The notes under the pieces are model-generated. The model searched no databases. It was not told where the DNA came from and was given only the letters and a program-made list of their open reading frames with translations. A stretch of DNA of 64,000 nt from Flavobacterium caseinilyticum (GTDB lineage Bacteria; Bacteroidota; Bacteroidia; Flavobacteriales; Flavobacteriaceae). The stretch covers positions 496,001-560,000 of the forward strand of contig NZ_SMFM01000001.1 in the NCBI RefSeq assembly GCF_004349085.1, in the 5' to 3' direction. The number at the start of each line of letters is the position of its first letter. The first letter of the stretch is position 1. Below, in pieces: positions 10,194-19,804 of this stretch. Made by a program: the position numbers and the translations under genes.

Positions 10194-10625
10194 ATGAACG
10201 AAAAGAAATTAAATAAATACGATAAAGCGTACCTTAGGATTGCCAAAGAATGGGGTCAGCTTTCTTATTGTAAACGCAAGCAAGTTGGTGCGATTATTGT
10301 GCGTGATCGAATGATAATCTCTGACGGATATAATGGCACTCCGTCTGGTTTTGAAAACTGTTGCGAAGATGAAGAAGGCTTAACGCGATGGGATGTTTTA
10401 CATGCTGAAGCAAATGCAATTCTGAAAGTGGCAAGGTCTACACAATCTTGTGAAGGTGCGACATTGTATATAACGCTGTCGCCATGTAAAGAGTGCAGCA
10501 AATTGATTCATCAATCCGGAATAAAAAGAGTCGTGTATCATAACGGATACCGTGATGATTCAGGAATTCAGTTTTTGATAAAAGCTGGAATAGAGGTAGA
10601 GCAGATTTCAATTTTAGAAGAATAA
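10194..10625 (+). CDS. dCMP/deoxycytidylate deaminase
   Basis: 143 residues. The zinc site is HAEANAI (about residue 70, with catalytic Glu) and PCKEC (about 97-101), the CDA-fold arrangement. The substrate motif NGTPSGFENCCEDEEGLTR matches deoxycytidylate deaminases (ComEB/Dctd type), which make dUMP for thymidylate synthesis. The gene is packed tightly between HupE (2 bp) and the S41 protease (adjacent stop and start), so the three are probably one transcript. Confidence 0.9.
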   Translation: MNEKKLNKYDKAYLRIAKEWGQLSYCKRKQVGAIIVRDRMIISDGYNGTPSGFENCCEDEEGLTRWDVLHAEANAILKVARSTQSCEGATLYITLSPCKECSKLIHQSGIKRVVYHNGYRDDSGIQFLIKAGIEVEQISILEE

Positions 10626-12200
10626 ATGAACTTTAATACTAAATATTTGCCCATTCTTATGTTCTCAACACTTGCTTTGGGTGTTGTACTGGGCGGAATG
10701 TTGAATTTTCCTAATGCAGCAGATTATTTAGTTAAAAATAATTCGAAAAGCAAGCTAAACAAACTGATTGATTTTATTGATAATGAGTACGTCGATGAGA
10801 TCAATACAGACTCTATCGTAAATCTCACCGTAGATAATATTTTGGCACAACTCGATCCGCACTCAGTTTACATTCCGCCCAGTGATCAGCTGGCTGCACT
10901 CGAAAGCATGAAGGGAAATTTCGTGGGTATAGGTGTCAATTTTTACATGTATAAAGATTCTGTTGCAGTAATAAAACCTTTGGAAAATGGCCCTTCTGCG
11001 AAAGCGGGTATAAAAGCCGGAGATCGTATTTTATACGCAGATAAAACTAAATTATACGGACGTAAATTGCCAAATGACAGTTTGTTTTCCAAATTAAAAG
11101 GGGAAGTAGGTTCTGATATTGAATTAACAATTTACAGAAAATCAGAAGGGAAAAAGCTAAAACTAAAAATAAAAAGAGATGTTATTCCTTTAAAAAGTGT
11201 TGATGTGGCATTAATGCTGAGCAATAAAACCGGCTTCATTAAGATCAATCGTTTTGCCGAGACAACTTATGCCGAATTCATGGCAGGCGTTTCCAAGCTC
11301 AAAAAAGAAGGTGCAACATCGCTAATCATTGATGTTCGGGATAATGGTGGCGGCTACATGGAAGAGGCAGTCGCGATCGCTGATGAATTATTGGCGGATA
11401 AGCAACTCATTGTTTTTACCAAGAATAAAAATGGAAATATTGCTAAAACGTTTGCAACAAAAAAAGGGAGCTTCGAAAAAGGCAATATATTTATTTTAAT
11501 TAATGAAAATACTGCCTCAGCAAGTGAAATTCTGGCTGGAGCAGTTCAGGATAATGACAGAGGAACTATTGTAGGGCGTCGTTCTTTTGGAAAAGGATTG
11601 GTACAACGCGAAATGGATTTTGCAGATGGTTCAGCTGTCCGTTTGACAATTGCCAGATATTATACACCAGCAGGTCGTTCGATTCAAAAACCATACTCGA
11701 AGGGAAAGGAAGCGTATTTCAATGAATCAGAGGCTCGTCTTGGAAATGGAGAGCTTTATGAAAAAGACAGTATAAAAGTTTCGGACACTATCAAATTTAA
11801 AACTAAAAAAGGTAAAATTGTATACGGCGGCGGCGGAATTGTGCCGGATGTTTTTGTGCCAATCGAAGTCGAACATGGAAATGAAGGGACTGCCTATTTA
11901 ATGGAATCAGGGATTGTAGGTAATTATGTATTCGAACAATTAGATAAAAGCAGAAACAATTTCAAAGGTCTTTCTTTTGAAAAATTCAAAATTAAAATGA
12001 ACGAAACCGACTTTTATGTCAATTCTTTTCAAAAATTTGTTTTCGGAAATGGTTTGGATTTGAATTTTGGAAAAAGCAAGTTATTGGTAAAAAGATATCT
12101 TTCGGCTGAATTTGCCCGTCAACTGTATGGTGAAAATTATTATTATGAAATTGTATTGAAAGAAGATGCAATGATAAAAAAAGTTTTAAATCAGCAATAA
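10626..12200 (+). CDS. S41-family C-terminal processing peptidase
   Basis: 524 residues with an N-terminal membrane anchor or signal (about residues 8-28), a PDZ domain (about 85-165, GNFVGIGVNF...GPSAKAGIKAGDRI) and an S41 protease domain. The catalytic Ser lies in the NTASASEI block (about 296-302) and the Lys in GRRSFGKGLVQ (about 325), as in CtpA/Tsp enzymes. It acts in the periplasm on C-termini of envelope proteins. The start immediately follows the deaminase stop. Confidence 0.9.
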   Translation: MNFNTKYLPILMFSTLALGVVLGGMLNFPNAADYLVKNNSKSKLNKLIDFIDNEYVDEINTDSIVNLTVDNILAQLDPHSVYIPPSDQLAALESMKGNFVGIGVNFYMYKDSVAVIKPLENGPSAKAGIKAGDRILYADKTKLYGRKLPNDSLFSKLKGEVGSDIELTIYRKSEGKKLKLKIKRDVIPLKSVDVALMLSNKTGFIKINRFAETTYAEFMAGVSKLKKEGATSLIIDVRDNGGGYMEEAVAIADELLADKQLIVFTKNKNGNIAKTFATKKGSFEKGNIFILINENTASASEILAGAVQDNDRGTIVGRRSFGKGLVQREMDFADGSAVRLTIARYYTPAGRSIQKPYSKGKEAYFNESEARLGNGELYEKDSIKVSDTIKFKTKKGKIVYGGGGIVPDVFVPIEVEHGNEGTAYLMESGIVGNYVFEQLDKSRNNFKGLSFEKFKIKMNETDFYVNSFQKFVFGNGLDLNFGKSKLLVKRYLSAEFARQLYGENYYYEIVLKEDAMIKKVLNQQ

Positions 12201-12251
12201 AAAGAATTCATATGGATTCAATTCCAATTTGCATCTTAAATAAATCAGTAT

Positions 12252-12452
12252 TTACAAAAAGAGCTGCTTAATCCTATCATGGGCATTAATTTGAAGCCCA
12301 TCATTCCATAAAATGAGAATATCTGTTGAAACAGCTGCTGAACTCTCGGGAGCAATTGCCCATTGACTTCTCCTACCTAGCAAAGTCCCTATCATATAAA
12401 TTCGTTCGGCAACTTCATTCTTCCGTTGTATTCTTTGTTTTCCTGAAGTCAT
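12252..12452 (-). CDS. Small hypothetical protein, possible gene remnant
   Basis: 66 codons, not recognised. The ATG overlaps the TGA of the decayed upstream frame (ATGA), so this looks like the second gene of a former operon. The product is hydrophilic, without membrane segment or signal. The surrounding sequence is clearly broken, so this may be an intact small gene or a leftover fragment. Confidence 0.35.
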   Translation of the reverse strand: MTSGKQRIQRKNEVAERIYMIGTLLGRRSQWAIAPESSAAVSTDILILWNDGLQINAHDRIKQLFL

Positions 12453-12857
12453 TTTTGATGCGTTTCTACATTATGCACTAAGCCTTCAATTGCGATAGTG
12501 TTTGCCGTGTCGATGCCTAAGGCAATTATTTTTCTAAGACACAAAATTTTTGTTTGTAATCCCGAATAAATTCAGGAATAGTGGCTTCAGTGCTAGTTAC
12601 TTTTTCATTAAGAATCTAAACCACGTTTGGAAGGCCTTGTGAAAGATATCAATGCTTTTTACCGATAATTGAGCGCCTAATTTCCGAAAGGAATTCCAAA
12701 GGCAATATTGAATATAGCTTCTTGAAGTGAAGATATTTTTTGAGGAGTTAAAGCCCTAATTTTTTTATCAGCGGCAGAGTATTTGAATTTTTCGGAATCA
12801 AAATTAAAGATATTGTAACTCCGCAAACGCTGCCGCCAATAACGATACCTTAAACAT
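12449..12857 (-). pseudogene. Decayed gene of unknown family
   Basis: On the minus strand, protein-like stretches appear in different frames in a consistent order, with stops and frame changes between them: GIVIGGSVCGVTISLILIP, then SAADKKIRALTPQKISSLQE, then GAQLSVKSIDIFHKAFQTWF, then TIPEFIRDYKQKF, and finally IIALGIDTANTIAIEGLVHN. No single frame covers more than a fragment, which fits a gene broken by at least three frameshifts or stops. The family is not recognised. The segment lies between the S41 protease and a small membrane protein. Confidence 0.5.
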
Positions 12858-12868
12858 AATTTACACCG

Positions 12869-13063
12869 TTAGTTTGATTTTTCTTCTATTTTTTTAGACA
12901 TTCTAAAAATCAGAAGTATCAACACGGCGCAAAAAGAAGCGGCAATTCCAATAAAGGCAACCACGCTATCTCCTTGAAATGGATCTCTGAAATCCAATAA
13001 AGTAATATTGAATATGATTAGCGCTATGGCTAAAAACACCAATATGTTAGTGAAAATTTTCAT
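12869..13063 (-). CDS. Small two-helix membrane protein
   Basis: 64 residues, almost all hydrophobic: helix 1 about residues 4-24, a short polar loop (DFRDPFQGDS), helix 2 about 34-54, then a charged tail KKIEEKSN. This matches the many conserved but unnamed small inner-membrane proteins of flavobacteria. It lies 124 bp downstream of marC-like gene and may be in the same transcript. Confidence 0.6.
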   Translation of the reverse strand: MKIFTNILVFLAIALIIFNITLLDFRDPFQGDSVVAFIGIAASFCAVLILLIFRMSKKIEEKSN

Positions 13064-13187
13064 AATACTTTTTGTTTTTGATATAAAAGAAAGATTTATG
13101 CGGATTATGGAAAAGAAAAAAAAGTTCTCAAAAAAATCGCGGTAACCTTTACAGATGTCTTACGGGGTAAATTTAGGTAAATTTAAT

Positions 13188-13766
13188 TTACACAAACAAA
13201 CCTTTAACATTCGCAGCGAATAATTTAACAGCAATAGCAAGAAGAACAACGCCAAAAGTCTTTCGAATCACGCCAAGTCCATTCTCGCCTAGCAATTTTT
13301 CGATTCTTGCAGATGATTTCAAGACAATATAAACCAGAATAATATTCAAAACGATTGCTATCACAATATTTACAGTGGAAAACTGTGAGCGCAAAGAGAG
13401 TAATGTGGTCATTGTTCCCGCGCCTGCGATAAGAGGAAATGCCAAAGGAACAATTGATGCTGAACTGGCTTCTTCGTCCCGATAAAGGCGAATTCCTAAA
13501 ATCATTTCTAACGCAAGAAAAAATAAAACAAACGAACCGGCAACAGCAAAAGAATTTACATCAATCCCTATTAATTTCAATAATTCTTCTCCAACAAAAA
13601 GAAAAACAATCATAATTATACCTGCAACGATTGAAGCTTTTTCGGATTCAATATGTCCGTGTTTTGATCTTAAATCAACTATAATCGGGATGGTTCCCAC
13701 GATATCAATTACGGCAAAAAGTACCATTCCAACCGTAATTATTTCTCTGAAATCGATTTCAAACAT
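13188..13766 (-). CDS. MarC-family integral membrane protein
   Basis: 192 residues with six predicted helices. The start FREIITVGMVLFAVIDIVGTIPI and the middle block ASSASIVPLAFPLIAGAGTMTTLL match the MarC/NAAT family (the conserved P-L-A-x-P-x-x-A-G-P/A-G region). Family members sit in the inner membrane; their transport role is unclear and the original link to antibiotic resistance was not upheld. Length is normal. Confidence 0.9.
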   Translation of the reverse strand: MFEIDFREIITVGMVLFAVIDIVGTIPIIVDLRSKHGHIESEKASIVAGIIMIVFLFVGEELLKLIGIDVNSFAVAGSFVLFFLALEMILGIRLYRDEEASSASIVPLAFPLIAGAGTMTTLLSLRSQFSTVNIVIAIVLNIILVYIVLKSSARIEKLLGENGLGVIRKTFGVVLLAIAVKLFAANVKGLFV

Positions 13767-13999
13767 GTTTTTATTGGTAAAGTTAATCTTTTCGATATAT
13801 TTCTTTCATTAAAATAAGATTTTATTACAACATCTTTGCCGTTTTAATAAATTGTTTACTATTCCGCTGTTTCACACTTTTTTAGTTTGCAAATTACTCA
13901 TTTTCATATTGTTAAAAAGACATTAAAATCTAAAATCCCAGAGGCTTTTAAACAAAGTTAAAGTTGGGTTTTAACTAAAAAATTACACTATACTTTAAC

Positions 14000-14007
14000 T
14001 ACCTTTG
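14000..14007 (+). promoter_or_regulatory. Bacteroidota -7 element before DUF3109 gene
   Basis: TACCTTTG fits the Bacteroidota -7 consensus TAnnTTTG and lies 26 bp before the start codon. No convincing TTG is present at the expected -33 distance, so support is only partial. Confidence 0.4.
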
Positions 14008-14033
14008 CATTTTATAATCAGTACCCCAAAATA

Positions 14034-14600
14034 ATGTTTCAATTAGGAAAAACAATTGTCTCAGAAGACATACTCGGAAATGATTTTGTTTGCAATTTGA
14101 CCGCTTGTAAGGGAGCTTGTTGTGTAGATGGTGATGCCGGTGCTCCATTGAGTCTTGAAGAAACAAAGATATTGGAGGAAATCTATCCTAAAGTTAAACC
14201 GTTTTTACGCAAACAGGGAATTGCCGCTATCGAAGCGCAAGGAACTTGGGTAAATGGTACCGATGGTGATCTTGAAACACCGTTAATTGATAATAAAGAT
14301 TGTGCGTACGTTATTTTTGATGGTAAAACTGCTTTATGCGGTATTGAACAAGCCTATAATCAAGGAATAATTGATTGGAAAAAACCTGTTTCCTGTCATC
14401 TGTACCCAATTCGCGTAAAAGACTTTACCGAGTTTGCCGCTGTCAATTATGATAAATGGGATATTTGTGATCCAGCCTGTTCGTTAGGTCAGGAACTCGA
14501 AGTGCCGGTATATAAATTTGTCAAAGAAGCGTTAGTTAGAAAATTTGGCGAAGACTGGTATGCAGAGCTTGAAAAAGTCGCTTTGGACATGAAAAAATAA
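14034..14600 (+). CDS. DUF3109-family protein, Cys-rich
   Basis: 188 residues. The N-terminal [20 protein letters not shown] and later [29 protein letters not shown] segments give a set of conserved cysteines characteristic of DUF3109 (related to the YkgJ-type zinc- or iron-binding cysteine clusters). The biochemical role is unknown. Soluble, no signal peptide. The gene is separated by 263 bp of AT-rich sequence from nrdB. Confidence 0.85.
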   Translation: MFQLGKTIVSEDILGNDFVCNLTACKGACCVDGDAGAPLSLEETKILEEIYPKVKPFLRKQGIAAIEAQGTWVNGTDGDLETPLIDNKDCAYVIFDGKTALCGIEQAYNQGIIDWKKPVSCHLYPIRVKDFTEFAAVNYDKWDICDPACSLGQELEVPVYKFVKEALVRKFGEDWYAELEKVALDMKK

Positions 14601-14863
14601 TTTCAAAATAAAAAAAAAATTCTTGTTTTTTAATTTTATAACCCTATATTTTACGGTACTTTACCTCCTTTTTTTGTTTTTCAATATACTGTTTTTCAGT
14701 ATTTTAAAAAATTAAGCAAAATTATTTCATTTTTTTTCATTTGTTAAAAACTAAAGCCGATTGTGAATAAGTTTGGCTTTTATTAGTCGCAATATTTTAC
14801 AATCTTTGTAATCTACATAAAGCACAAAATTTCGTTAAAATCTCAAAAATACACACACTTATA

Positions 14864-15841
14864 ATGGCGCAAGTTGAACCAATTTTACAAGAAAATAAAA
14901 ATCGTTTCGTGATTTTTCCTATCAAACACCATGATATTTGGGAATTTTATAAAAGTATGGAAGCCAGTTTCTGGACTGCTGAAGAAATCGATTTGTCACA
15001 AGATTTAAATGACTGGAATAATAAACTTTCGGAAGATGAACGTTATTTTGTAAAACACATTTTGGCATTTTTTGCTGCTTCAGATGGAATCGTAAATGAA
15101 AATCTGGCAGAAAATTTTGTGAACGAAGTGCAATACGCAGAAGCAAAATTCTTTTACGGGTTCCAAATCATGATGGAAAACATTCACAGCGAAACGTATT
15201 CGTTATTGATTGACACTTATGTAAAAGATGAAGCGGAGAAAGATGAATTGTTCAATGCTTTAGAAGTTTTTCCAGCAATTAAGAAAAAAGCGGACTGGGC
15301 TTTGAAATGGATAGAATCAGATTCGTTTGCAGAACGTTTGATTGCTTTTGCAGCGGTGGAAGGAATTTTCTTTTCGGGAGCATTTTGTTCTATTTACTGG
15401 TTGAAAAAACGTGGATTAATGCCAGGATTGACATTTTCTAACGAATTGATTTCGCGTGATGAAGGGGTTCACTGTGATTTTGCGGTGCATTTACACAACC
15501 ACCACTTGGTGAATAAAGTGCCAAAAGAAAGAATCAGAAGTATCATTGTAGATGCATTGAATATTGAAAGAGAATTTATCACCGAATCGCTTCCAGTGAG
15601 TTTGATAGGTATGAATGCAGTTTTGATGACGCAATATCTAGAATTTGTTGCCGATAGGTTATTGGTTGAATTAGGTTGCGAAAGAGAATACAATACTACA
15701 AATCCGTTTGATTTTATGGATATGATTTCACTTCAAGGAAAAACAAACTTCTTTGAAAAGAAAGTAGCCGAATATCAAAAAGCGGGTGTTATGAATACCG
15801 ATGAAGATGCTCAGAAAATATCTTTTGACGCTGATTTTTGA
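14864..15841 (+). CDS. nrdB: Ribonucleotide reductase class I, small subunit
   Basis: 325 residues, ferritin-like fold. It houses the diiron/tyrosyl radical centre that starts reduction of NDPs to dNDPs in complex with NrdA. Visible metal-ligand motifs include [11 protein letters not shown] (about residues 28-38), [10 protein letters not shown] (about 104-113) and the second-half RDEGVHCDF with its E and H ligands. The length is as expected. It lies upstream of nrdA in the same direction, with a 290-bp gap holding an intergenic repeat. Confidence 0.95.
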   Translation: MAQVEPILQENKNRFVIFPIKHHDIWEFYKSMEASFWTAEEIDLSQDLNDWNNKLSEDERYFVKHILAFFAASDGIVNENLAENFVNEVQYAEAKFFYGFQIMMENIHSETYSLLIDTYVKDEAEKDELFNALEVFPAIKKKADWALKWIESDSFAERLIAFAAVEGIFFSGAFCSIYWLKKRGLMPGLTFSNELISRDEGVHCDFAVHLHNHHLVNKVPKERIRSIIVDALNIEREFITESLPVSLIGMNAVLMTQYLEFVADRLLVELGCEREYNTTNPFDFMDMISLQGKTNFFEKKVAEYQKAGVMNTDEDAQKISFDADF

Positions 15842-15961
15842 TTTTTTTAAACCATTAAGGAATTAAGGTTTACCAAGTTTTAATTTATCTAAATATGTTG
15901 ATGTTAAAGAAATCTTTTAAATCTTAAATGATTTACTGATTTTTTATGTTTCAGATGCTGA

Positions 15962-16043
15962 TTAGCCCAGATAGTAATGAAAATCCTTTTTATTTTTTTC
16001 TTTAAAAAATAAAAAGATTGCAATGGATAGCTGGAAAAGCTCC
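15962..16043 (+). repeat. Intergenic repeat, copy 1 (between nrdB and nrdA)
   Basis: Begins TTAGCCCAGATAG and ends GGATAGCTGGAAAAGCTCC, with ATCCTTTTT and AAAAAGATTG flanking a centre of long A/T arms that can fold back. It belongs to the same family as the copies at 19056, 27385 and 44771. It sits 90 bp before the nrdA start. Confidence 0.8.
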
Positions 16044-16132
16044 AAAAAAAGATGCTGAAACAAGTTCAGTATAATTTACAAATAACGAAAAACAGTGAAG
16101 GGATTTTCTGTTTTAAAAAAACCAACAAAAGT

Positions 16133-18547
16133 ATGTATGTAATTAAGAGAGATGGCCACAAAGAGCCGGTAATGTTCGACAAAATCACGGATAGAATTAA
16201 AAAACTATGCTATGGTTTGAATGATTTGGTTGATGCCGTGAAAGTGGCAATGCGCGTAATTGAAGGGCTTTATGACGGTGTGTCGACATCTGAGTTGGAT
16301 AATCTTGCTGCCGAAACTGCTGCGTCAATGACTATTGCGCATCCGGATTATGCACAGTTAGCAGCTCGTATTGCAATCTCAAATTTACATTCGAATACAA
16401 AAAAATCATTTTCGGAAACGATGAATGATATGTTCAATTATGTAAACCCAAGAAATGGTCAATATGCACCGTTACTTTCTGAGGAAGTGCATAAAGTGAT
16501 AATGGATAACGCGGAATTTTTAGATTCCCATATTATATACAACAGAGATTTCAACTACGATTATTTTGGTTTTAAAACCTTAGAAAGATCGTATTTACTA
16601 AAAATAAACGGTAAAATTGTGGAGCGTCCGCAACACATGTTGATGCGTGTTTCCGTTGGAATCCACTTAGATGATTTAAAATCAGTAATAGAAACCTACG
16701 ACTTAATGTCGAAAAAGTTCTTTACGCATGCAACACCTACATTGTTCAATGCAGGAACACCAAAACCTCAAATGTCTTCTTGTTTCCTTTTGGCAATGCA
16801 AGACGATAGTATTGACGGGATTTATGATACGTTGAAACAAACGGCTAAAATCTCGCAATCAGCTGGTGGAATTGGACTTTCTATTCACAATGTGAGAGCG
16901 ACTGGTTCTTATATTCGTGGAACAAACGGAACGTCTAACGGAATTGTTCCTATGTTAAGAGTTTTCAATGATACTGCAAGATATGTAGATCAAGGTGGAG
17001 GTAAACGTAAAGGAAGTTTTGCTATTTATATCGAAACTTGGCATGCGGATATCTTTGAATTTTTGGATTTGAAAAAGAATACTGGAAAAGAAGAAATGCG
17101 TGCGAGAGATTTGTTCTTCGCGATGTGGACTTCGGATTTATTCATGAAACGTGTGCAGGAAGACAGTTATTGGACGTTGATGTGTCCTAATGAATGTCCG
17201 GGATTGTATGATGTGTATGGCGAAGAATTTGAAGCAATGTACATTGATTACGAGAAACGTGGAAAAGGTAGAAAAACCATCAAAGCGCATGAATTGTGGG
17301 AGAAAATCCTAGAATCGCAAATTGAAACTGGAACACCTTACATGTTATACAAAGATGCGGCGAACAGAAAATCAAACCAAAAAAATCTGGGTACGATTCG
17401 TTCTTCGAATTTGTGTACGGAGATTATGGAATTCACTTCTAAAGATGAAATTGCGGTTTGTAACTTGGCTTCACTTTCGTTGCCAATGTTTGTGGAAAAC
17501 AAAAAATTCAATCATGAATTGTTGTATACCGTTACCAAACGTGTAACCAGAAACTTAAATAAAGTAATTGACAGGAATTATTATCCGGTAATTGAAGGAG
17601 AAAATTCTAATAAACGCCACAGACCAATTGGTCTTGGAGTGCAAGGATTAGCTGATGCTTTCATCATGTTGCGTTTGCCGTTTACGAGCGACGAAGCGAA
17701 AAAACTGAATCAGGAAATTTTTGAAACCTTATATTTTGCAGCCGTAACCGCATCGATGGAAATGGCCAAAGAAGAAGGTCCATATTCTAGTTTTGAAGGT
17801 TCACCAATTTCTCAGGGAGAATTCCAATACAATTTGTGGGGAATGAAAGATGAGGAGTTATCCGGTCGTTGGGACTGGGCTTCCTTGCGAAAAGAGGTGA
17901 TGGAACACGGAGTGAGAAACTCATTGTTGGTTGCGCCAATGCCAACGGCTTCGACTTCTCAAATTTTGGGGAACAATGAAGCATTCGAACCATATACTTC
18001 TAATATTTACACGAGAAGAGTACTTTCGGGCGAATTTATTGTCGTAAACAAACACTTGTTGCACGATTTAGTGGAACGTGGTTTGTGGAACGAAAACTTA
18101 AAACAAGAATTAATGCGAAATAACGGTTCGGTTCAAGCACTTAATATTCCGCAAGACTTGAAAGAATTGTACAAAACAGTTTGGGAAATGTCTATGAAAG
18201 ACATTATCGATATGTCACGTCAACGTGGTTATTTTGTAGATCAATCACAATCGTTGAATTTGTTTATGCAAAATGCCAATTATTCTAAATTGACATCGAT
18301 GCACTTCTACGCTTGGCAATCCGGATTGAAAACGGGAATGTATTATCTAAGAACAAAAGCTGCGGTGGATGCAATTAAATTTACATTGAACAATGATAAA
18401 AAAGCAGAGCCAATCGAAATCAAAGAGCAATCAATCGCTGTTCCTGCAGTTGCAGAAGCAGTAGAAATGACTGCCGATGAATACAGAGCGATGCTAGAAT
18501 TGTCAAAAAATGCTGGTCCAGACGAATGTGAAATGTGTGGGAGCTAA
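16133..18547 (+). CDS. nrdA: Ribonucleotide reductase class I, large subunit
   Basis: 804 residues from the ATG at 16133 ([18 protein letters not shown]), which is the start of the N-terminal ATP-cone. An upstream in-frame ATG at 16052 would add 27 residues of A/T-rich, unconserved sequence directly abutting the repeat, so I reject it. Catalytic features: SSCFLL (active-site Cys), NLCTEIMEF and AVCNLASL (the second redox Cys and radical Cys regions), and the C-terminal swinging-arm pair in ECEMCGS. Reduces NDPs with NrdB. A terminator follows directly. Confidence 0.95.
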   Translation: MYVIKRDGHKEPVMFDKITDRIKKLCYGLNDLVDAVKVAMRVIEGLYDGVSTSELDNLAAETAASMTIAHPDYAQLAARIAISNLHSNTKKSFSETMNDMFNYVNPRNGQYAPLLSEEVHKVIMDNAEFLDSHIIYNRDFNYDYFGFKTLERSYLLKINGKIVERPQHMLMRVSVGIHLDDLKSVIETYDLMSKKFFTHATPTLFNAGTPKPQMSSCFLLAMQDDSIDGIYDTLKQTAKISQSAGGIGLSIHNVRATGSYIRGTNGTSNGIVPMLRVFNDTARYVDQGGGKRKGSFAIYIETWHADIFEFLDLKKNTGKEEMRARDLFFAMWTSDLFMKRVQEDSYWTLMCPNECPGLYDVYGEEFEAMYIDYEKRGKGRKTIKAHELWEKILESQIETGTPYMLYKDAANRKSNQKNLGTIRSSNLCTEIMEFTSKDEIAVCNLASLSLPMFVENKKFNHELLYTVTKRVTRNLNKVIDRNYYPVIEGENSNKRHRPIGLGVQGLADAFIMLRLPFTSDEAKKLNQEIFETLYFAAVTASMEMAKEEGPYSSFEGSPISQGEFQYNLWGMKDEELSGRWDWASLRKEVMEHGVRNSLLVAPMPTASTSQILGNNEAFEPYTSNIYTRRVLSGEFIVVNKHLLHDLVERGLWNENLKQELMRNNGSVQALNIPQDLKELYKTVWEMSMKDIIDMSRQRGYFVDQSQSLNLFMQNANYSKLTSMHFYAWQSGLKTGMYYLRTKAAVDAIKFTLNNDKKAEPIEIKEQSIAVPAVAEAVEMTADEYRAMLELSKNAGPDECEMCGS

Positions 18548-18564
18548 TGACTCAGGAAAATAAT

Positions 18565-18589
18565 AAAGGCTTCTTAATTGAAGCCTTTT
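18565..18589 (+). terminator. Terminator of nrdA
   Basis: Stem AAAGGCTTC / GAAGCCTTT with a 6-base loop and a short T run, 18 bp after the stop. Confidence 0.85.
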
Positions 18590-18889
18590 ATAAGAATACT
18601 AACTTTAAATCTATCGATGAGGTAAAGAAAAAAAAATAATGCGCATAAAAAAAGGGACATCTTTGATATCCCTATTTTGGAGAACTTAAATAATTTTGGA
18701 TCCGACCCCTAAAATTTTAAGTTATTTAAGAAGGAAAAGGTTACCTCACCTACTTTTTATATATTTCAAAAGTATATAATTCGAATCTTCTTTCCAAAAT
18801 TATTTTTTAAGATAATATCAATGTTGATATTATTAATCTACAACTCTTATGACATAAGAGATTAAAGAGTTGTTAACAAAATAAATAAA
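18590..18889. other. Gene-poor stretch with nested palindromes
   Basis: No coding frame seen. It holds a weak hairpin at 18653-18673 (AGGGA/TCCCT). Closer to the small gene are a perfect 22-bp palindrome at 18812-18833 (10-base arms ATAATATCAA) and a 17-bp palindrome at 18844-18860 (CTCTTATG A CATAAGAG). The latter can be replaced by an alternative stem CAACTCTT/AAGAGTTG (18841-18848 with 18865-18872). Confidence 0.7.
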
Positions 18890-19015
18890 ATGGAAAATCC
18901 ATCAAATAATGATTTTTACTACATTTTTAGAAAATGTATCACGACCAGAAATGGAAGAAGAATTTGTAAAACTGACGGAAGTTGTTTTAAAATTCGAATT
19001 AAAAAAAGTATTTAA
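18890..19015 (+). CDS. 41-residue Cys-containing small protein
   Basis: A short reading frame beginning MENPSNNDFYYIFRKC and ending KIRIKKSI, with three cysteines (…FRKCITT…, RRICKTDG, GSCFKIRI) and a basic C-terminus. It resembles small unnamed flavobacterial proteins of the type 'Y-x-x-K-C-I-T-x-x-N-G-x-x-I'. Support comes from coding-like composition, palindromes just upstream and a strong terminator immediately downstream, which isolate it as its own transcription unit. The function is unknown. Confidence 0.55.
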   Translation: MENPSNNDFYYIFRKCITTRNGRRICKTDGSCFKIRIKKSI

Positions 19016-19020
19016 ATTTG

Positions 19021-19055
19021 AAAAGCAGCTATTGTAATGATAGCTGCTTTTTTTT
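19021..19055 (+). terminator. Terminator of the 41-residue gene
   Basis: Arms AGCAGCTAT and ATAGCTGCT with a run of eight or more T, starting 6 bp after the stop codon. Its T run directly abuts repeat copy 2. Confidence 0.85.
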
Positions 19056-19138
19056 GGAGCTATTTCCCGCTTTTCGTTACAATCTTTTTATTCGCCGAAA
19101 AGGCGAACAAAAAGGATTTTCACTTCAATCGGGGCTAA
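19056..19138 (-). repeat. Intergenic repeat, copy 2
   Basis: Read on the minus strand it runs TTAGCCCCGATTGAAGTG...ATCCTTTTT, a TTCGCC/GGCGAA hairpin, AAAAAGATTG, and ends GGGAAATAGCTCC. Same family as the copies at 15962, 27385 and 44771, with its own central hairpin sequence. Confidence 0.85.
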
Positions 19139-19226
19139 TTACCTAGAGCTAACAGTTTAAATTTGTAAATAATTCACTATATTTGAGATAATTCACATTA
19201 TAAACAATCCTTTTATACTAAATGCC

Positions 19227-19703
19227 ATGGAAAATAAAAAATTTACTGTTACCGATGATTTATTAGCTTCCAAAGGCCAACGTTTCCTGAATTTCGTTAT
19301 TGATTTATTTATAATTTATGTTATCGAAATAAGTATTGGTACGACCATAATTCTAATTGGAGATTTAACGAAAAGTGATGCAGCATCAAATTGGGTTTCC
19401 TCATTAAGCATTATTGAAAGTTTCTTTTTTGGACTTGTTACCTTGTTTTTTTATTATTTAATAACTGAAATGTATTTTTCTAGAACCTTCGGGAAGTATT
19501 TCACTAAAACAATGGTGGTAAAGCACGATGGTTCAAGACCCATTATGAAAAATGTAATTATACGAACACTTTCTAGATTAATTCCCTTGGAACCTTTTTC
19601 TTTTTTAACTGCTGATCGAGGATGGCATGATACATTATCGGTTACGTATGTGGTGAAAAAGCATGATTTTATAGCCAAAAAGAAATTGTTTTCTGAAGAA
19701 TAA
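19227..19703 (+). CDS. RDD-family membrane protein
   Basis: 158 residues with an N-terminal RFLNFVIDLFIIYVI helix whose R...D arrangement gives the family its name. Two or three more helices follow, and a basic C-terminal segment (FGKYFTKTMVV...RTLSRLIPLEPFSF) contains the conserved S/T-R-x-I/L-P-EPFS pattern of RDD proteins. Inner membrane; the transport or other function is not defined. Single gene upstream of dgt in the same direction. Confidence 0.85.
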   Translation: MENKKFTVTDDLLASKGQRFLNFVIDLFIIYVIEISIGTTIILIGDLTKSDAASNWVSSLSIIESFFFGLVTLFFYYLITEMYFSRTFGKYFTKTMVVKHDGSRPIMKNVIIRTLSRLIPLEPFSFLTADRGWHDTLSVTYVVKKHDFIAKKKLFSEE

Positions 19704-19804
19704 AGAAATAGAAAAGATAAAAATAGCAGTCATTTTAGGCTGCTTTTTTGTTTCTAAACACATCCTTTTCTTTATATTCGCTCCTTCTAAATACCAAAAA
19801 TAAA

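Noticed and set aside
12252..12857. Decayed locus as a prophage or transposon remnant
   Set aside because: No integrase, transposase, terminal repeats or target duplications were seen; only an unknown broken gene pair can be claimed.
16052..16132. In-frame extension of nrdA upstream of its ATP-cone start
   Set aside because: The extra 27 residues are low-complexity, directly next to a repeat, and not part of the family; the start at 16133 gives the standard N-terminus.
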